Of a stretch of 64,000 nt of DNA, positions 26,121-37,330 are shown piece by piece. The stretch is from Entomoplasma ellychniae (lineage in GTDB: Bacteria; Bacillota_I; Bacilli_A; Mycoplasmatales; Mycoplasmataceae): the NCBI RefSeq assembly GCF_002930155.1, contig NZ_PHND01000001.1:186001-250000 (forward strand). Reading direction: 5' to 3'. The first letter of the stretch is position 1; the number at the start of each line of letters is the position of its first letter. The position numbers and the translations under genes were made by a program. The notes below the pieces were generated by a model. That model saw only the letters and a program-made list of their open reading frames with translations, was not told where the DNA came from and ran no database searches.

Positions 26121-27425
26121 ATGAAAAATAAACCATTAACAACAATTGAAATAAAAGAATGAAGTATTACAATTGCAACAACTAAAACTTTTAAAAATAA
26201 ACCAATTAGTATTTTTAATGAAACTAAATTTTTTGATATCCCTGTTTTAAACTCAAATGGTCTTGTTATAGAACCAATTATGGTGAAAAAAGCTCTTGGA
26301 AATATTTTTAATCAATGTTCTCTTGAATTTTCTAAAGAATACTTAAAAGAAGTTATTTGTATTTTACCAAGTCAAACTTATGTTAAAACACCAATAAAAA
26401 ATTCTTTTAGATTATCTGCAGATCAACCAATTAATAAAGAAATGATTGATAAATTGAAGTTATCAATTGAAAAGAAATTAAAAGAAAATGATCATAATGA
26501 AATTTTCAATTTAAATTTTGAAAACATTCTAGTAAATGATAAAAAATGAGAAAACTTTAAAGAAATTAATGGCTCATTAGTTACTTTTATTTATAACTAT
26601 GAAACTATTGACAAAGCTGTATATAAATCACACACAAGTATTGTTAAAAGTTGTGGTAAACAAATAAGCAAAATTGTTCCCAATATTCAAGCTTTATTTA
26701 ACATACCAAATTCCGGCATAAAAACACCAGAAAATGCAATTATTATTAATTGAGAAAATAACAAAGTTGAATTTGGTGTTTTCAAAAAAAATAGCATTCA
26801 AACTTTTAAAACTTTAAATCAAGGTTTTGATAAAGTAATTGAAAAAATGGCTAAAAAATTTAATATTGATGAAAATTTATGTCGAAAATATTTACTTGAA
26901 TCATTAGACCTAAACTCAAATAACTTTTTATCAAATATAATTCTAAAAGTTAAAAACTTTAAAAATGAATATGAATTTAATGGTTATATATTTAAAAAAG
27001 AGTTTATTAAACAAATCGATGAAGTTTTAAAAAAAATAACTGAAATTATTGCACAAAGTTTAGGTAATGAATTATTTAGATTTCCCATTTATCATTATGG
27101 CATATTAACCCAAATAACAAACATTAGTAAATTCTTTAAAACTAAAACCACAACAAATAATTTTTTTGGTTCTTTTTCTTTAATTGGGACTCTTAATGAA
27201 TGTATATTAGCAACAACATATGGTGTTTGAAATACAATTGATACCTTAATTAAAAATGAAAAATCATTTGATAAATTACAACCTAAAAAAGTAGAAGCAA
27301 ACTTGTCATTTGATTTTTTCAATCACCCTTCTGAAAATGGATATATGCAAGCTTTATTTTTAAAACAAGATGGTATAATAATAGATAAAGTTAAGCCTAA
27401 TGAAGGAGAGCAAAAGTATGAGTAG
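26121..27425 (+). CDS. ftsA: Divergent FtsA-like division protein
   Basis: A 434-residue protein between rsmH and ftsZ, the position of FtsA, the actin-like membrane tether of FtsZ. The sequence is strongly diverged: the N-terminal TTIEIKEWSITIATTKTF could be the first phosphate loop of the actin fold, and IIINWENNKVEFGVFKKNSI near residue 210 the second. I cannot see the classical C-terminal amphipathic membrane-targeting helix. The ATG at 26121 has an AAGGAGA site. The gene ends 8 bases inside ftsZ, so the two are coupled. The call rests mostly on synteny and length. Confidence 0.7.
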
Positions 27426-28617
27426 TAAACAAGATTTTAGTCAAAGAGCCAAGATAAAAGTTATTGGTGTTGGTGGTGGAGGAAATAATGCTATCACAAG
27501 AATGTTTGAATATGGAGCGCATGGCGTTGATTTTTATATAGCTAACACTGATGCTCAAGTTTTAGCAGGTTCAAGTGTACCTAATAAATTAATTTTAGGT
27601 GAAAAATCTACAAAAGGATTAGGTGCAGGAGCTAATCCAGAAGTTGGTAAAGCTGCAGCTATAGAGAGTGAAGCTGAATTAAAAGAATCTTTAAAAGATG
27701 CTGATTTAATTTTTATAACAGCTGGAATGGGTGGTGGCACTGGAACTGGTGCTGCTCCTGTTATTGCTAGAATTGCACAAGAAACTGGAGCTTTAGTTGT
27801 AGCTATTGTAACTAAACCATTTAGGTTTGAAGGTAAATATAGAAATCAATTTGCTGAAGAAGGAATTATTGAATTAAAAAAATACGTTGATTCTACTATT
27901 GTTATTTCAAACGATAGACTTTTAGAATTTATCGGGGCTAAACCAATTCAAGAAGCTTTTGGTGAAGCAGATGCAATTTTAAAACAAGGAGTACAAACGA
28001 TTACTGATCTTATTGCAGTACCAGCATTAATTAACTTAGACTTTGCTGATGTTAAAACAGTTATGTCTAAAAAAGGAAATGCTTTATTTGGTATTGGTTT
28101 AGGTACTGGACCTGATAAAGCGAATTTAGCAGCAAATGATGCCATATCTTCAACACTACTTGAAGCTTCAATTAATGGAGCTAGAGATGTTATTGTTAAT
28201 GTAACTGGTGGAGAAGGTATTTCATTAAATGATGCATATGATGTTGTTGATGTTGTTAACCAAGCAATTGATAACCCTGAAGTTAATATTGTTTTTGGGG
28301 TAGCTATTAATAAAGAATTAACTGAAAAAGATGAATTAGTTGTAACTGTTATTGCAACTGGATTTGATGAAAACAAAGATATTGAGCAAAATATTATTAA
28401 ACCTTCTGTTAAACCAACAACTGTTTCAAGTTTTGCAAATCTTAGATCTTCTAATTTAACAAAACAGGCACAAAAATCAATCGAAACATTAAAAACCACC
28501 ACATTTGAAGAAGAAATATTTAATGCACATCAAACTATGCAAAGTTCTTCATTGTTAAACAATGAAGAACAACAACAAGAAGAATTGGATAATGATTTTC
28601 CAACATTCTTAAAGTAG
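27418..28617 (+). CDS. ftsZ: Cell division protein FtsZ
   Basis: The tubulin-like GTPase that forms the division ring. The 399 residues include the N-terminal IKVIGVGGGGNNAITRM, the GTP-binding signature GGGTGTGAAP from residue 105, the T7-loop NLDFADVKTVM near 205, and an acidic C-terminal tail ending in DNDFPTFLK, which is the likely peptide for FtsA/SepF binding. The ATG at 27418 is preferred over one at 27400 because the AAGGAG site (27402-27407) lies between them. It is followed by sepF after eight bases. Confidence 0.98.
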   Translation: MSSKQDFSQRAKIKVIGVGGGGNNAITRMFEYGAHGVDFYIANTDAQVLAGSSVPNKLILGEKSTKGLGAGANPEVGKAAAIESEAELKESLKDADLIFITAGMGGGTGTGAAPVIARIAQETGALVVAIVTKPFRFEGKYRNQFAEEGIIELKKYVDSTIVISNDRLLEFIGAKPIQEAFGEADAILKQGVQTITDLIAVPALINLDFADVKTVMSKKGNALFGIGLGTGPDKANLAANDAISSTLLEASINGARDVIVNVTGGEGISLNDAYDVVDVVNQAIDNPEVNIVFGVAINKELTEKDELVVTVIATGFDENKDIEQNIIKPSVKPTTVSSFANLRSSNLTKQAQKSIETLKTTTFEEEIFNAHQTMQSSSLLNNEEQQQEELDNDFPTFLK

Positions 28618-28625
28618 GAGGTTTT

Positions 28626-29000
28626 ATGAGCAATAAATTAAAAAACTTTTTAAATAAATTAAAAACCAAAAATGAAAATATTCATAATGATTTAAAAGAA
28701 TATGACATGTACGATGAAAATGAATCAGAATTACCGAAAGAAAATAGTAAAGACAATTTAACTATAGAAAAAGATATTTTATCTAAAAGAACAGAGATTT
28801 TTGTTCCAAAGATTTTTAATGATGTTAAAAATGTTGCAGATGAATTAAAAAGTAATAAAATCGCATTAGTTGATTTATCTCAACTAAAAAGCGATGATAA
28901 AAGAAGAGTGATTGACTTCATTTCAGGTGTTATTTATATAAATGATGGATCACAAAAAAAATTAGAAAAAGAAATATATAAATTAATAATTAGAAAATAG
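28626..29000 (+). CDS. sepF: SepF-like FtsZ anchor
   Basis: A 124-residue protein with an N-terminal basic amphipathic helix (MSNKLKNFLNKLK), a linker rich in acidic residues, and a C-terminal domain with EIFVPKIFNDVKNVADELK and VDLSQLKSDDKRRVIDFISGVIY, the hallmark of SepF/DUF552. It acts with FtsZ and can take over the role of FtsA. An AGTAGGAGG site precedes it. It is the last gene of the cluster; its stop lies inside the terminator stem. Confidence 0.9.
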   Translation: MSNKLKNFLNKLKTKNENIHNDLKEYDMYDENESELPKENSKDNLTIEKDILSKRTEIFVPKIFNDVKNVADELKSNKIALVDLSQLKSDDKRRVIDFISGVIYINDGSQKKLEKEIYKLIIRK

Positions 29001-29021
29001 ATTTCTCTATTTTCTTTTTTT
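28992..29021 (+). terminator. Terminator of the division cluster
   Basis: A ten-base stem AGAAAATAGA / TCTATTTTCT with a TTTC loop followed by six T residues. The 5' arm contains the sepF stop codon. Confidence 0.85.
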
Positions 29022-29053
29022 ATAGTAAAATAGATTTAAATTAAAGGAGTTTC

Positions 29054-30037
29054 ATGGCAGAATATTCACCAATTGCAAGAACTATCATTAATATGTGAAA
29101 CTCTAGTTTTACTAAAACTTTCTTTATAAGAACAGATAGAAAAAATGTTAAATTTAATTATGTTAAGACATTTAATAGTATTAAACCAACTAATCGTAAC
29201 TCAAATAAAAAAATGAAAATAAAGGAGTATAAAAAACCTACTGGTAATACAATTATTACATCAAAAGATGGTTTAAAAATTGTTGCTAGTGTTTGATTGA
29301 ATCCAAAAGTGTCTGACAAATGAGTAGTTGGTGTTCATGGGTTTAACTCATCAAGGTTTGATGTTTTATATTTAACATGACATTATCGTGCTCTTGGATA
29401 TAATATTTTAACATTTGATTTTAGAAATCATGGGGCCAGCGAAAATGACATTGTTTCATGGGGATATAAAGAAAAATGAGATCTTATGTCAGTAATAGAA
29501 TGATTAACTAAAAATTATATTATTTCTCAAATAGGCTTAGTTGGAACAAGCATGGGAGCTTTTACTTGCATTTATACTTTAATGACTGAACAAGTTTTTA
29601 TTGAAGAAAATAAAATAAGGTGGTTAGTATCTGATTCAGCATATATGTCTGTTAATAACATGATTTCTGAAATGATTTCTGATAATGCTTTTAAAATGAT
29701 TGAAACTTATGCTCAAAATATTTTAGAAGATATATTAAAAATTTATAAACAAGAGTATAAAGTTGATTTTAAAGGTTTAGATTTTATTAAGTTGATTCAA
29801 AAAGGACAGAATTATATACCAATAATGTTTATTCATAATCGATTTGATCGAGTAACTAATTTTTTAGACAGTTTCAAAATGCAAGAGATTAAAAATAATA
29901 TCGAACATAGTGACCAAAATGAGTTAATCATTTATGATGAAGGTTATAATCATACAAAGTCCATTATCAAATTTACAAAAGACTATACAAATAGAACTTT
30001 AGAATTTGTTAAAAAACACCAATTAGAATCAAAATAA
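29054..30037 (+). CDS. Alpha/beta hydrolase
   Basis: A 327-residue alpha/beta hydrolase with unknown substrate. The oxyanion strand reads WVVGVHGFNSSRFD near residue 95, followed by ILTFDFRNHGASE, the nucleophile elbow GLVGTSMGAF with Ser166, an SDSAY acid candidate, FIHNRFDRVT near 260 and a terminal EGYNHTKS with the likely catalytic His. The basic N-terminal segment is not an obvious signal peptide. Similar proteins in mollicutes are annotated as esterases or lipases. A TTAAAGGAG site precedes the ATG. Several TGA Trp codons are present. It lies alone between two terminators/leaders. Confidence 0.88.
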
Positions 30038-30049
30038 GATAAAATATTA

Positions 30050-30080
30050 TTGTATAAAACTAAAGGACAAGTTATATAAT
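30050..30080 (+). promoter_or_regulatory. Probable promoter of the ileS T-box transcript
   Basis: TTGTAT (30050-30055) and TATAAT (30075-30080) with 19-base spacing, immediately upstream of the T-box leader. Confidence 0.5.
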
Positions 30081-30084
30081 AGTT

Positions 30085-30292
30085 TATTTAAAGAGAGTCG
30101 AAGTTTGCTGAAATTCGATAATAAACGTTATTCTAATATCACCTTTTTTTACCAGAAAAGAAAAACTATAAGTTGAGTAGAATTCTGCGGTGGACCCGTT
30201 AAAACTTTAAAGATAACAAATCAAAAGATTTTGTTAATTAGGATGGTACCGCGTTTTTAATCGCTCCTTATTCAAGGGGCGATTTTATTTTT
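30085..30292 (+). promoter_or_regulatory. T-box leader (Ile) controlling ileS
   Basis: The leader ends in the conserved T-box AATTAGGATGGTACCGCG (30236-30253), of which TGG can pair with the acceptor end of uncharged tRNA. It is followed by a terminator stem AATCGCTCCTT / AAGGGGCGATT (30259-30284) with a T-run. The alternative antiterminator uses the upstream T-box side. An AATATCACC segment near 30136 in the long stem I region offers an AUC isoleucine specifier. Uncharged tRNA(Ile) would stabilise the antiterminator and switch ileS on. Confidence 0.9.
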
Positions 30293-30305
30293 TGAAAGGA
30301 AACAT

Positions 30306-33032
30306 ATGAACAATAACTATAAAGACACACTGTTAATAGGGCAAACAAAATTTGACATGAGAGCAAATTTAAAAGAAAAAGAACCTACTATTCAAGCATT
30401 TTGAGAAGATGAAAATATTTATAACAAAAAGTTAAACATTAATAGAGATAAACCATTGTTTATGTTACATGATGGACCACCATATGCAAATGGTGATTTA
30501 CATTTAGGTCATTCACTTAATAAAACATTAAAAGACTTTATCATTAGATTTAAAAACTCTAGTGGCTTTAAAGCACCATTTATTTGCGGTTGAGATACTC
30601 ATGGATTGCCAATTGAAACTGCTGTTACTAAAAGTGGGATTGACAGAAAAACCACACCAGTTGTAGAATTTAGACAATTATGTGAAAAGTATGCTTTAAA
30701 ACAAGTTGACAATCAAGCAAAACAATTTAAAAGACTTGGAGTGTTTACTGATACTGATCTTAAATACATAACTTTACAACATGAATTTGAAATGAGTGAA
30801 TTGAGATTGTTTCAAAAAATGTTTGAAAAAGGTTTAGTTTATAAAGCCTTAAAACCAATTTATTGATCACCATCAAGTGAGTCAGCTTTAGCTGAATCAG
30901 AAATTGAATATCAAGATGTTAAATCACCAACTATTTTTGTTGCTATGAAAATAACTGAAGGTAATGAATTTGTTAGTGTTGGTGATGAAATTGTTATTTG
31001 AACTACCACTCCATGAACTATCCCCTCAAATCAACTAGCAGCTGTTTCTGGAAACATTGAATATGTTTTAGTTAAAGTAGAGTCAAGAAGATTCATAGTA
31101 GCTAAAAACCTTCTTGAAAGTATCTCTAATCAAATTGGTTGAGGTGATTATAAAATTATAAATAATTTTTATGGGGACAAATTAATAGATGTTAAATATG
31201 CACACCCTTTGTATGACAAAAAAATTAATAAAGTTGTTTTAGGACATCATGTAACAGATGAAGCTGGAACAGGAATTGTTCATATTGCTGGAGGTTTTGG
31301 AGAAGATGACTTCATTATTGTTAAAAAAAATAATATAGAACCATTTGCACCAATTGATGATCAAGGTAAATTTACAAAAGAAATAGCTCAATATGATGAA
31401 CAACTAGTAAATGTTTTTTATGAAGATGCTAACAAAATTGTTGGTATGGAATTACAAGAAAAAAATAGATTATTAAAGTTGAAGTTTGTTTCTCATTCAT
31501 ATCCACATGATTGAAGAACTAAAAAACCAGTAATTTACCGTTGTACTTATCAATGATTTATTAATCTAGAAAAAGTTAAATCCGACATTTTAAAAAATGT
31601 TGATAGCATTACAACAAGACCTGAATGAGCAAAAAAAAGACTTTATCAAGTTTTAGAAGACCGTGTTGATTGAACTATATCAAGACAAAGACTATGAGGT
31701 GTTCCTATTGTTGCTTTTTATAATCAAGATAAGGAATTAGTTATTAATGATGAAATTTTAGATTTTGCTATTAAACAAATTGAAAATTTAGGAACTAATT
31801 CTTGATTTGAAAAACCAGCAAATGTATTTTTACCTGAAAAATATCATAGTCAAAATTTTGTAAAAGAAAAAGATATTTTAGATGTATGATTTGATTCAGG
31901 ATCTTCTGCAATTGCTTTAAGTGAGAAGTATAAAGAATTTAAATTGCCATATGATGTGTATTTAGAAGGAAGCGATCAGTACAGAGGTTGGTTCAATGCT
32001 TCTATGATTAACTCTACAATTTATTCAAATAATGCACCTTACAAAAAATTAATTTCTCACGGAATGACTGTTGATGAAAAAGGTAATAAAATGAGTAAAT
32101 CACTAGGCAATGGAATTGACCCAATAGAATTTGCAAATACTCAAGGAACTGATATTCTAAGATTATGAGTTAGTTCAACTGATTATTCAGATGATCAAAA
32201 AATTGGTAATGATATTATTAAACAAATTGGAGAAAGTTATAGAAAAATTAGAAATACAATTAGATTTATTTTAGCTAACTTGTATGATTTTGATTCAATT
32301 AAACATTATCAGACAAATTTAGAAGAGGTTGATAGATATGCTTTACATAATTTAACTTTAAATAAAAATAAGATAATTGAAGCTTATGAAAATTTTGCAT
32401 TTAATCAAGTTTATAGCACATCTTTAAATTATGTGACAAAAGATTTATCATCATTTTATCTAGATTTTATTAAAGATATATTATATATTGAAAGTGCAAA
32501 TTCCACAAGAAGACGTCAAGTTCAAACTGTTTTGTATGAACAATTAATTATGTTAATTGATGCTTTAAGACCAATTATTCCTCATACAATTGAAGAGGTA
32601 TATCAAGAATTTAATATAGAAAATAAATCTAAGTCAGTCCATCTTGTTGATATTAAAGAACAAAATTTTACTCAAAATAATGAGTTTCTTAATAGATGAA
32701 ATAAATTACAATTATTAAGAGAAGATGTAAATAAAGCTTTAGAAATAGCAAGAGAAGAAAAAATAATTAGTAAAGGTTTTGAAGCTATTCTAAATATTGA
32801 TTTAAAAAGTGATTACAAAGAACTTGAAACTATAAAAGATTTAAATCAAATATTTATAGTTAATAAAATAAATTTTGTGAGCTTAGAACAAGGATTAGAA
32901 TTAAAAACATCAGTTATCAGTGTTAAATTAAAAACTGGAGAAAAATGTCAAAGATGTTGAGCAATTTTTGACACTTTAGTTAACTATCAAGTCTGTACAA
33001 GATGTAATAATGTTGTGAATAGTTTAAAATAA
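30306..33032 (+). CDS. ileS: Isoleucyl-tRNA synthetase
   Basis: Class I synthetase that charges and edits tRNA(Ile). The 908 residues show the HIGH-type HLGH at residue 66, a large CP1 editing domain (about 180-400) with AWTTTPWTIPSN near residue 235, KMSKS at residue 595, the anticodon-binding helical domain, and a C-terminal zinc motif with CQRC and CTRC pairs. Its length is normal for bacteria. Many conserved Trp positions are TGA, for example in TTTPWTIPSN. A GAAAGGA site follows the T-box terminator. Confidence 0.97.
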
Positions 33033-33058
33033 ACTTAATAAGAATAAAGGGTGAAAGT

Positions 33059-33658
33059 ATGATACTTAAAAATAGGATTAATAATTTTTGGTCATTTTTA
33101 AAAAAATATAATTATGAATGAAAAATGAAATTAACAGTAGGAATGCCAATTATTATTATTTTAGTAGCCTTAGATTGAATTTCAAAAGGAATAGTTACTT
33201 CTAATATGACATTGGGTCAATCAAAAGATTTCTTACCAGGTTTTTTAAACCTTAATTACATAATTAATTTAGGAAGAGCTTGAGGTGAAAACAATGATCC
33301 TGCAAGCTTAGTAAAAAATATATCTTTTGCAGCAATATTCACAATATTGATATTGGTTGTATTTATATTTGTAAATTCAAAAAAATGAATAATACCAATA
33401 GCCATGTTATTTTCAGGTGCATTCGCTAACGTATTGGCCAGATCATGATCTCCAATGAATGCTGATGGTGTGCATGGTGGTGTTGTTGATTTGTTGGTGT
33501 GAGATTTTGATTTCTTTATATTTTCAAAATCTTATATATTTAATTTAGCAGATGTTTGGGTTTGTAGTGGTATACCTTTAATGGGGGTTTGTTTTATCAT
33601 AGAATTTATACAAATGTTTTTAGAGGCCAAGAAAAACAAAAAGGAATTACATGACTAA
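33059..33658 (+). CDS. lspA: Lipoprotein signal peptidase (signal peptidase II)
   Basis: Removes signal peptides from prolipoproteins in the membrane. The 199 residues have four membrane helices, and the catalytic pair is visible as HGGVVDLLVWDF (Asp) and FNLADVWVCSG (Asp). The usual GNxxDR motif between helices is replaced by FANVLARSW, so the normally conserved Asp-Arg there is lost. An N-terminal extension of about 20 residues precedes the first helix. An AAAGGGTG site precedes the ATG. The gene ends 8 bases inside rluD. Its substrates include the lipoproteins at 38914 and 53277. Confidence 0.9.
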
Positions 33659-34580
33659 AATATTAATTAACGAAGTTAAAAATAGGTTAGATAAGTTTTT
33701 AGTTGAACAGCTAAACAAAGATCAAGAATATTCGAGAAGTTATATCCAAAAGTTAATTAAAGATGGTAATATTTTAGTTAATGGCGAAATGCAAACAAAA
33801 TCTAACACAAATTTACAAGTTAGTGATAAAGTTGAAATTAATTTTCCTGAAATTAAAAAATCCGAACTTAAAGGTGAAAAAATTGATTTAAATATAGTTT
33901 ATGAAGATGAACATTTATTAGTAATCAATAAAGCTAATAATATGGTAGTTCATCCAGGTGCTGGTAACCCTGATGGTACATTAGTTAACGCTTTACTTGG
34001 AAGAGAAGAAATAAATCTAAGTAATATTGGTGGTGTTGAAAGACCAGGGATTGTTCATCGTTTAGATAAACAAACAACAGGTCTAGTTATTGTTGCCAAA
34101 AATGATAAAACTCATCAAGAATTATCCAATCAATTAAAAGATCATAAAATTTACAAAGAGTATATTGCATTAGTGTGAGGTAATATTGAAGAAGAAAAAG
34201 GTGTCATTGACGCACCTATTGGTAGACATCAAAATGATAGAAAAAAAATGATGGTGACGAATAAAAACTCTAAGTATGCAAAAACTAATTTTGAAGTGCT
34301 TGAAAGATTTGAAAATACAACTTTAGTTAAATGTTGAATAGAGACTGGAAGAACACATCAAATCAGAGTTCATTTCAATTTTATTAAGTTTCCAATTGTA
34401 AATGATCCTATATATGGTAGATTATCTGATAAAACTGATGAATTTGGTCAAATGCTTCATGCTTATAAATTACAATTTATACACCCCATTAAAAAAGAAA
34501 TGGTAAAATTAAAAACAGAACTACCTAAAGAATTTTTAGATAGAATTAAAAAAGAAGGAGGAACAAAGCATGAGTGATAA
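33651..34580 (+). CDS. rluD: RluD-type 23S rRNA pseudouridine synthase
   Basis: A 309-residue pseudouridine synthase with an N-terminal S4 RNA-binding domain (RLDKFLVEQLNKDQEYSRSY), the catalytic HRLDKQTTGL with Asp139, and C-terminal ETGRTHQIRVH. The family modifies U1911/U1915/U1917-type positions in 23S rRNA or tRNA sites; I cannot distinguish RluD from RluA/C by sequence alone. The ATG overlaps lspA by 8 bases. Because TGA is Trp, the frame runs to TAA at 34578, overlapping the next gene by 11 bases. Confidence 0.9.
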
Positions 34581-35982
34581 AAACATTCAAATGTTTAAGT
34601 CTTTTATTTCTTTTTTAAAAAAAGAATACAAGTATAAAGAATTAAAAAAAATCCCATCAAAAGAAAATAAAGTATTTTTAGTTAATAGAATTTATAAATA
34701 TCAAATTATAATTTTAGATAATGATCAAAGTGCTAATGATCTAACTAGTGAAAATATTTTATACAATGATTCATCAATTGATAAAGACTCAATTTTAAAA
34801 ATTACTTTTTCTAATAATGCGCCAAGACCTTTACAACAAATTAATGGTATTTGAGCAATTCAAACAAATAATGAAAAAGTTCAAAGTGATTTAATTCAGA
34901 TTTTTGGTGATATTCATAAATTAAACCTTTATCAAATAGAAGAAACTAAACCAGAAAATTCTAACATGTCAATTCAAGAACAAAACGAAATCAAAGTAAA
35001 AAACTTTAATTCATTTATGGCTAAAATTAAAAATAACAAAATTTCTTTTACTTGAGCTATATTGGTTTTATTTATTATTTTACCTTCAATAGCAACAATA
35101 CTTGGAAGTGTGTTAAATATAAATTGATTAGATGAAACCACAAGCAATGTACCAACCGTAGTACATAGAAGTTGAACATCAGGTGCTGCACAAATAGTAT
35201 TTGGCGGTACAAACAGGACTATAACAATTAATGGTGGTCAGTATTGAAGAATTTTAACATATGGATTTAGTGCTATGGAAAATAGTAAAAGTGGATTATT
35301 GTTTGATTTGCTTATATTATTCTTTGTTTGTTCTGCTCTTTTTTCTACATCAAGAATGACTGAAATAGTAAACGGTTCTGTAAAAAAAATAGCAATACCA
35401 TTTGTTGCTAGTTACATTTTATTAGGATTTATTACATCAACAACTATGCCATATTCAATAACTTCTGGTCCTCTTCCTATTTTATCTATCATGATAGGAA
35501 TAATGCTAATGAATGTTTCTGGTGATAAAACACCAGTATCAATTTTTGCAAAAACAAAATCAGTTTGACCAATATTGATCATTATCTTAGTTGCATCTTC
35601 ATCAAATGATACAATGAGTTCATTTTCAATTGCTTTTTTAGGAATGGTTTTTGGTTCAATAACTTATGCATTAACAAGTAAAGGTGCAAATGAATGAAAA
35701 GTATCTGAAAAAATTATGTTGTTTTTATTAGTTTTATTTATTGTTGTTGGAATTGTGTTTTTATTTGTTTTAAAAACAATTCCCGCATACAATAATAATA
35801 TTTTAGCCGCTATAAACTTTTATCTAAGTAAAGGAATTATTAGTGAAGGATACGCGTCTAATTTAGTTGTTAATAAAATTGGTTGAATGGGTGATATTAA
35901 TTATGTTGATATCAAAAACACAGCAGGTTTAATAACATGGTCTGGTTGAGTATGACAACCTGGAATTATAACAGGTGTCTAA
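34570..35982 (+). CDS. Membrane protein, probable inactive rhomboid
   Basis: A 470-residue protein with a soluble, mostly charged N-terminal region (1-155) and at least six membrane helices from residue 160. After the first helix there is GGQYWRILTYGFSAM near residue 220, which closely matches the entry motif of rhomboid proteases. The expected GxSG serine segment aligns with TSGPLPILSIMIG, without a serine at the nucleophile position, and the later AHxxG helix aligns with SSFSIAFLGMVFG, without histidine. It is therefore probably a pseudorhomboid; the family call is inference. An AGGAGG site lies inside rluD. The gene sits in a tight operon with lspA and rluD. Confidence 0.6.
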
Positions 35983-35983
35983 T

Positions 35984-36460
35984 ATGAAAAGACAAGGCTA
36001 TTTAAGTTGAGAGAGTTTTTTTGTTAGTGTAGCTAAGGTTTGTGCAATGAGAAGTAAAGATCCTTCAACTCAAGTCGGGGCTGTTATTGTTAATCCTTTA
36101 AAACAAATAATAGCTACTGGTTATAATGGTTTTCCAAGAGGAATTGATGATAATGAGTTTCCTTGAACAAAAAGTCAAGAAGCAGAATGAGAAAATACTA
36201 AATATCCATTTGTGGTGCATGCTGAACTAAATGCAATTGTAAACGCAAGAGCAAACTTATCAGATTGCAGTTTATACATAACTTTGTTTCCATGCAATGA
36301 GTGTGCAAAAATTATTATTCAAGCAGGTATTAAAGAAGTTTTTTATACAGGGGATAAAAACATAGATTCTAAAGAAGCCCAAGCTTCTATCAGAATGTTA
36401 AAAGCTGCTAATATCCCAACTAAAAAAATAAATGATATTATTGTTGAAGTTACTAAGTAG
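35984..36460 (+). CDS. dCMP deaminase family protein
   Basis: A zinc-dependent deaminase that converts dCMP to dUMP. The 158 residues have the zinc-binding HAE at residues 79-81 and PCNEC with Cys104 and Cys107, plus the N-terminal RSKDPSTQVGAVIVNP and ATGYNGFPRG blocks typical of ComEB/dCMP deaminases. The ATG follows the previous stop by one base and has no clear ribosome-binding site, so coupling is expected. In a pyrimidine-scavenging mollicute this feeds dTMP synthesis together with the folate enzyme downstream. Confidence 0.92.
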
Positions 36461-36516
36461 TCTTAATGGCTATTTTTTATTAAATGATAAATATACAAAA
36501 ATGAAAGAGAATATAT

Positions 36517-36849
36517 ATGCAAAGAATCGGAATTGACATTATTGAAAATAAACGCATTAAAATAAAACAAAAATTTATTGATAAAGTTTTAACAATAGAA
36601 GAAAAAGTGCTTTTAGAAAGTATTATTTCTAAAAAAGCAAAAATAAACTTTATTGCTGGTAGATGGGCTGTTAAAGAAGCTATATTTAAATCTCTTAATT
36701 CAAAACAAAAAATAAGTTTTAATAAAATTAATGTTGGTTATGATAATCAAAGCCCTATAATAACTAATCTAGAATTAAGTAAAATATTAATTTCAATATC
36801 TCATGAAAAAAAGTATTCCATAGGAATGGCTATTAATATTTATGATTAA
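36517..36849 (+). CDS. acpS: Holo-[acyl-carrier-protein] synthase
   Basis: Transfers the phosphopantetheine arm from CoA to acyl carrier protein. The 110-residue protein carries GIDIIENKRI at the N-terminus and FIAGRWAVKEAIFKSL near residue 50, the two metal- and CoA-binding signatures. It ends with SISHEKKYSIGMAI. AAAGAGA precedes the ATG. It overlaps folA by 8 bases. Confidence 0.94.
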   Translation: MQRIGIDIIENKRIKIKQKFIDKVLTIEEKVLLESIISKKAKINFIAGRWAVKEAIFKSLNSKQKISFNKINVGYDNQSPIITNLELSKILISISHEKKYSIGMAINIYD

Positions 36850-37330
36850 GTTAATATGGGCTCAAACAAAAAGTGGGGTAATAGGAAAAGACGCAAAATT
36901 ACCATGGAATATACCTGAAGAAATGAAACATTTTAAAAAAACTACAATTAATTCTAGTGTCTTGATGGGCCGAAAAACTTTTACATCAATGAATAATAAA
37001 AAACTGCTTAATAGAATTAATTATGTTTTGACAAAAAATCTTGATTCTTATAAAGATAATCAAGATGGTTTATTTTTTATAAATAATGTTGATTCACTAA
37101 TTGAAAAATATCAAACTAATGAAAAAGATCTATATGTTATTGGTGGAAATTCAGTTTTTAGTAAAATGATTGATTTTGCTGATGAATTAATCCGAACTAT
37201 TATAAAAGATGAATATGAAGGTAATGTTTACATGGATGAAGTAAATTTAACTAAATTTGATAAAATAAATATAGTTGAGTACAAAGACTTTTATATTGAA
37301 TATTTTACAAGGAGAAAAGATGACAACTAA
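36842..37330 (+). CDS. folA: Dihydrofolate reductase
   Basis: Reduces dihydrofolate with NADPH. The 162 residues show the N-terminal WAQTKSGVIGKDAKLPWNIPEEM, the VLMGRKTFTSM nucleotide segment and the LYVIGGNSVFSKM block near residue 95, a normal bacterial layout. It starts inside acpS and overlaps plsC by 11 bases. The presence of folA fits with continued fMet formylation (fmt) and dTMP synthesis. Confidence 0.94.
   Translation: MIKLIWAQTKSGVIGKDAKLPWNIPEEMKHFKKTTINSSVLMGRKTFTSMNNKKLLNRINYVLTKNLDSYKDNQDGLFFINNVDSLIEKYQTNEKDLYVIGGNSVFSKMIDFADELIRTIIKDEYEGNVYMDEVNLTKFDKINIVEYKDFYIEYFTRRKDDN

Noticed and set aside
27400-27417. Earlier ATG for ftsZ
   Set aside because: The AAGGAG ribosome-binding site lies after this ATG, so it serves the ATG at 27418.
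27948-28502. A 184-codon frame on the minus strand inside ftsZ
   Set aside because: It mirrors the codon pattern of ftsZ and has no ribosome-binding site or recognisable product.
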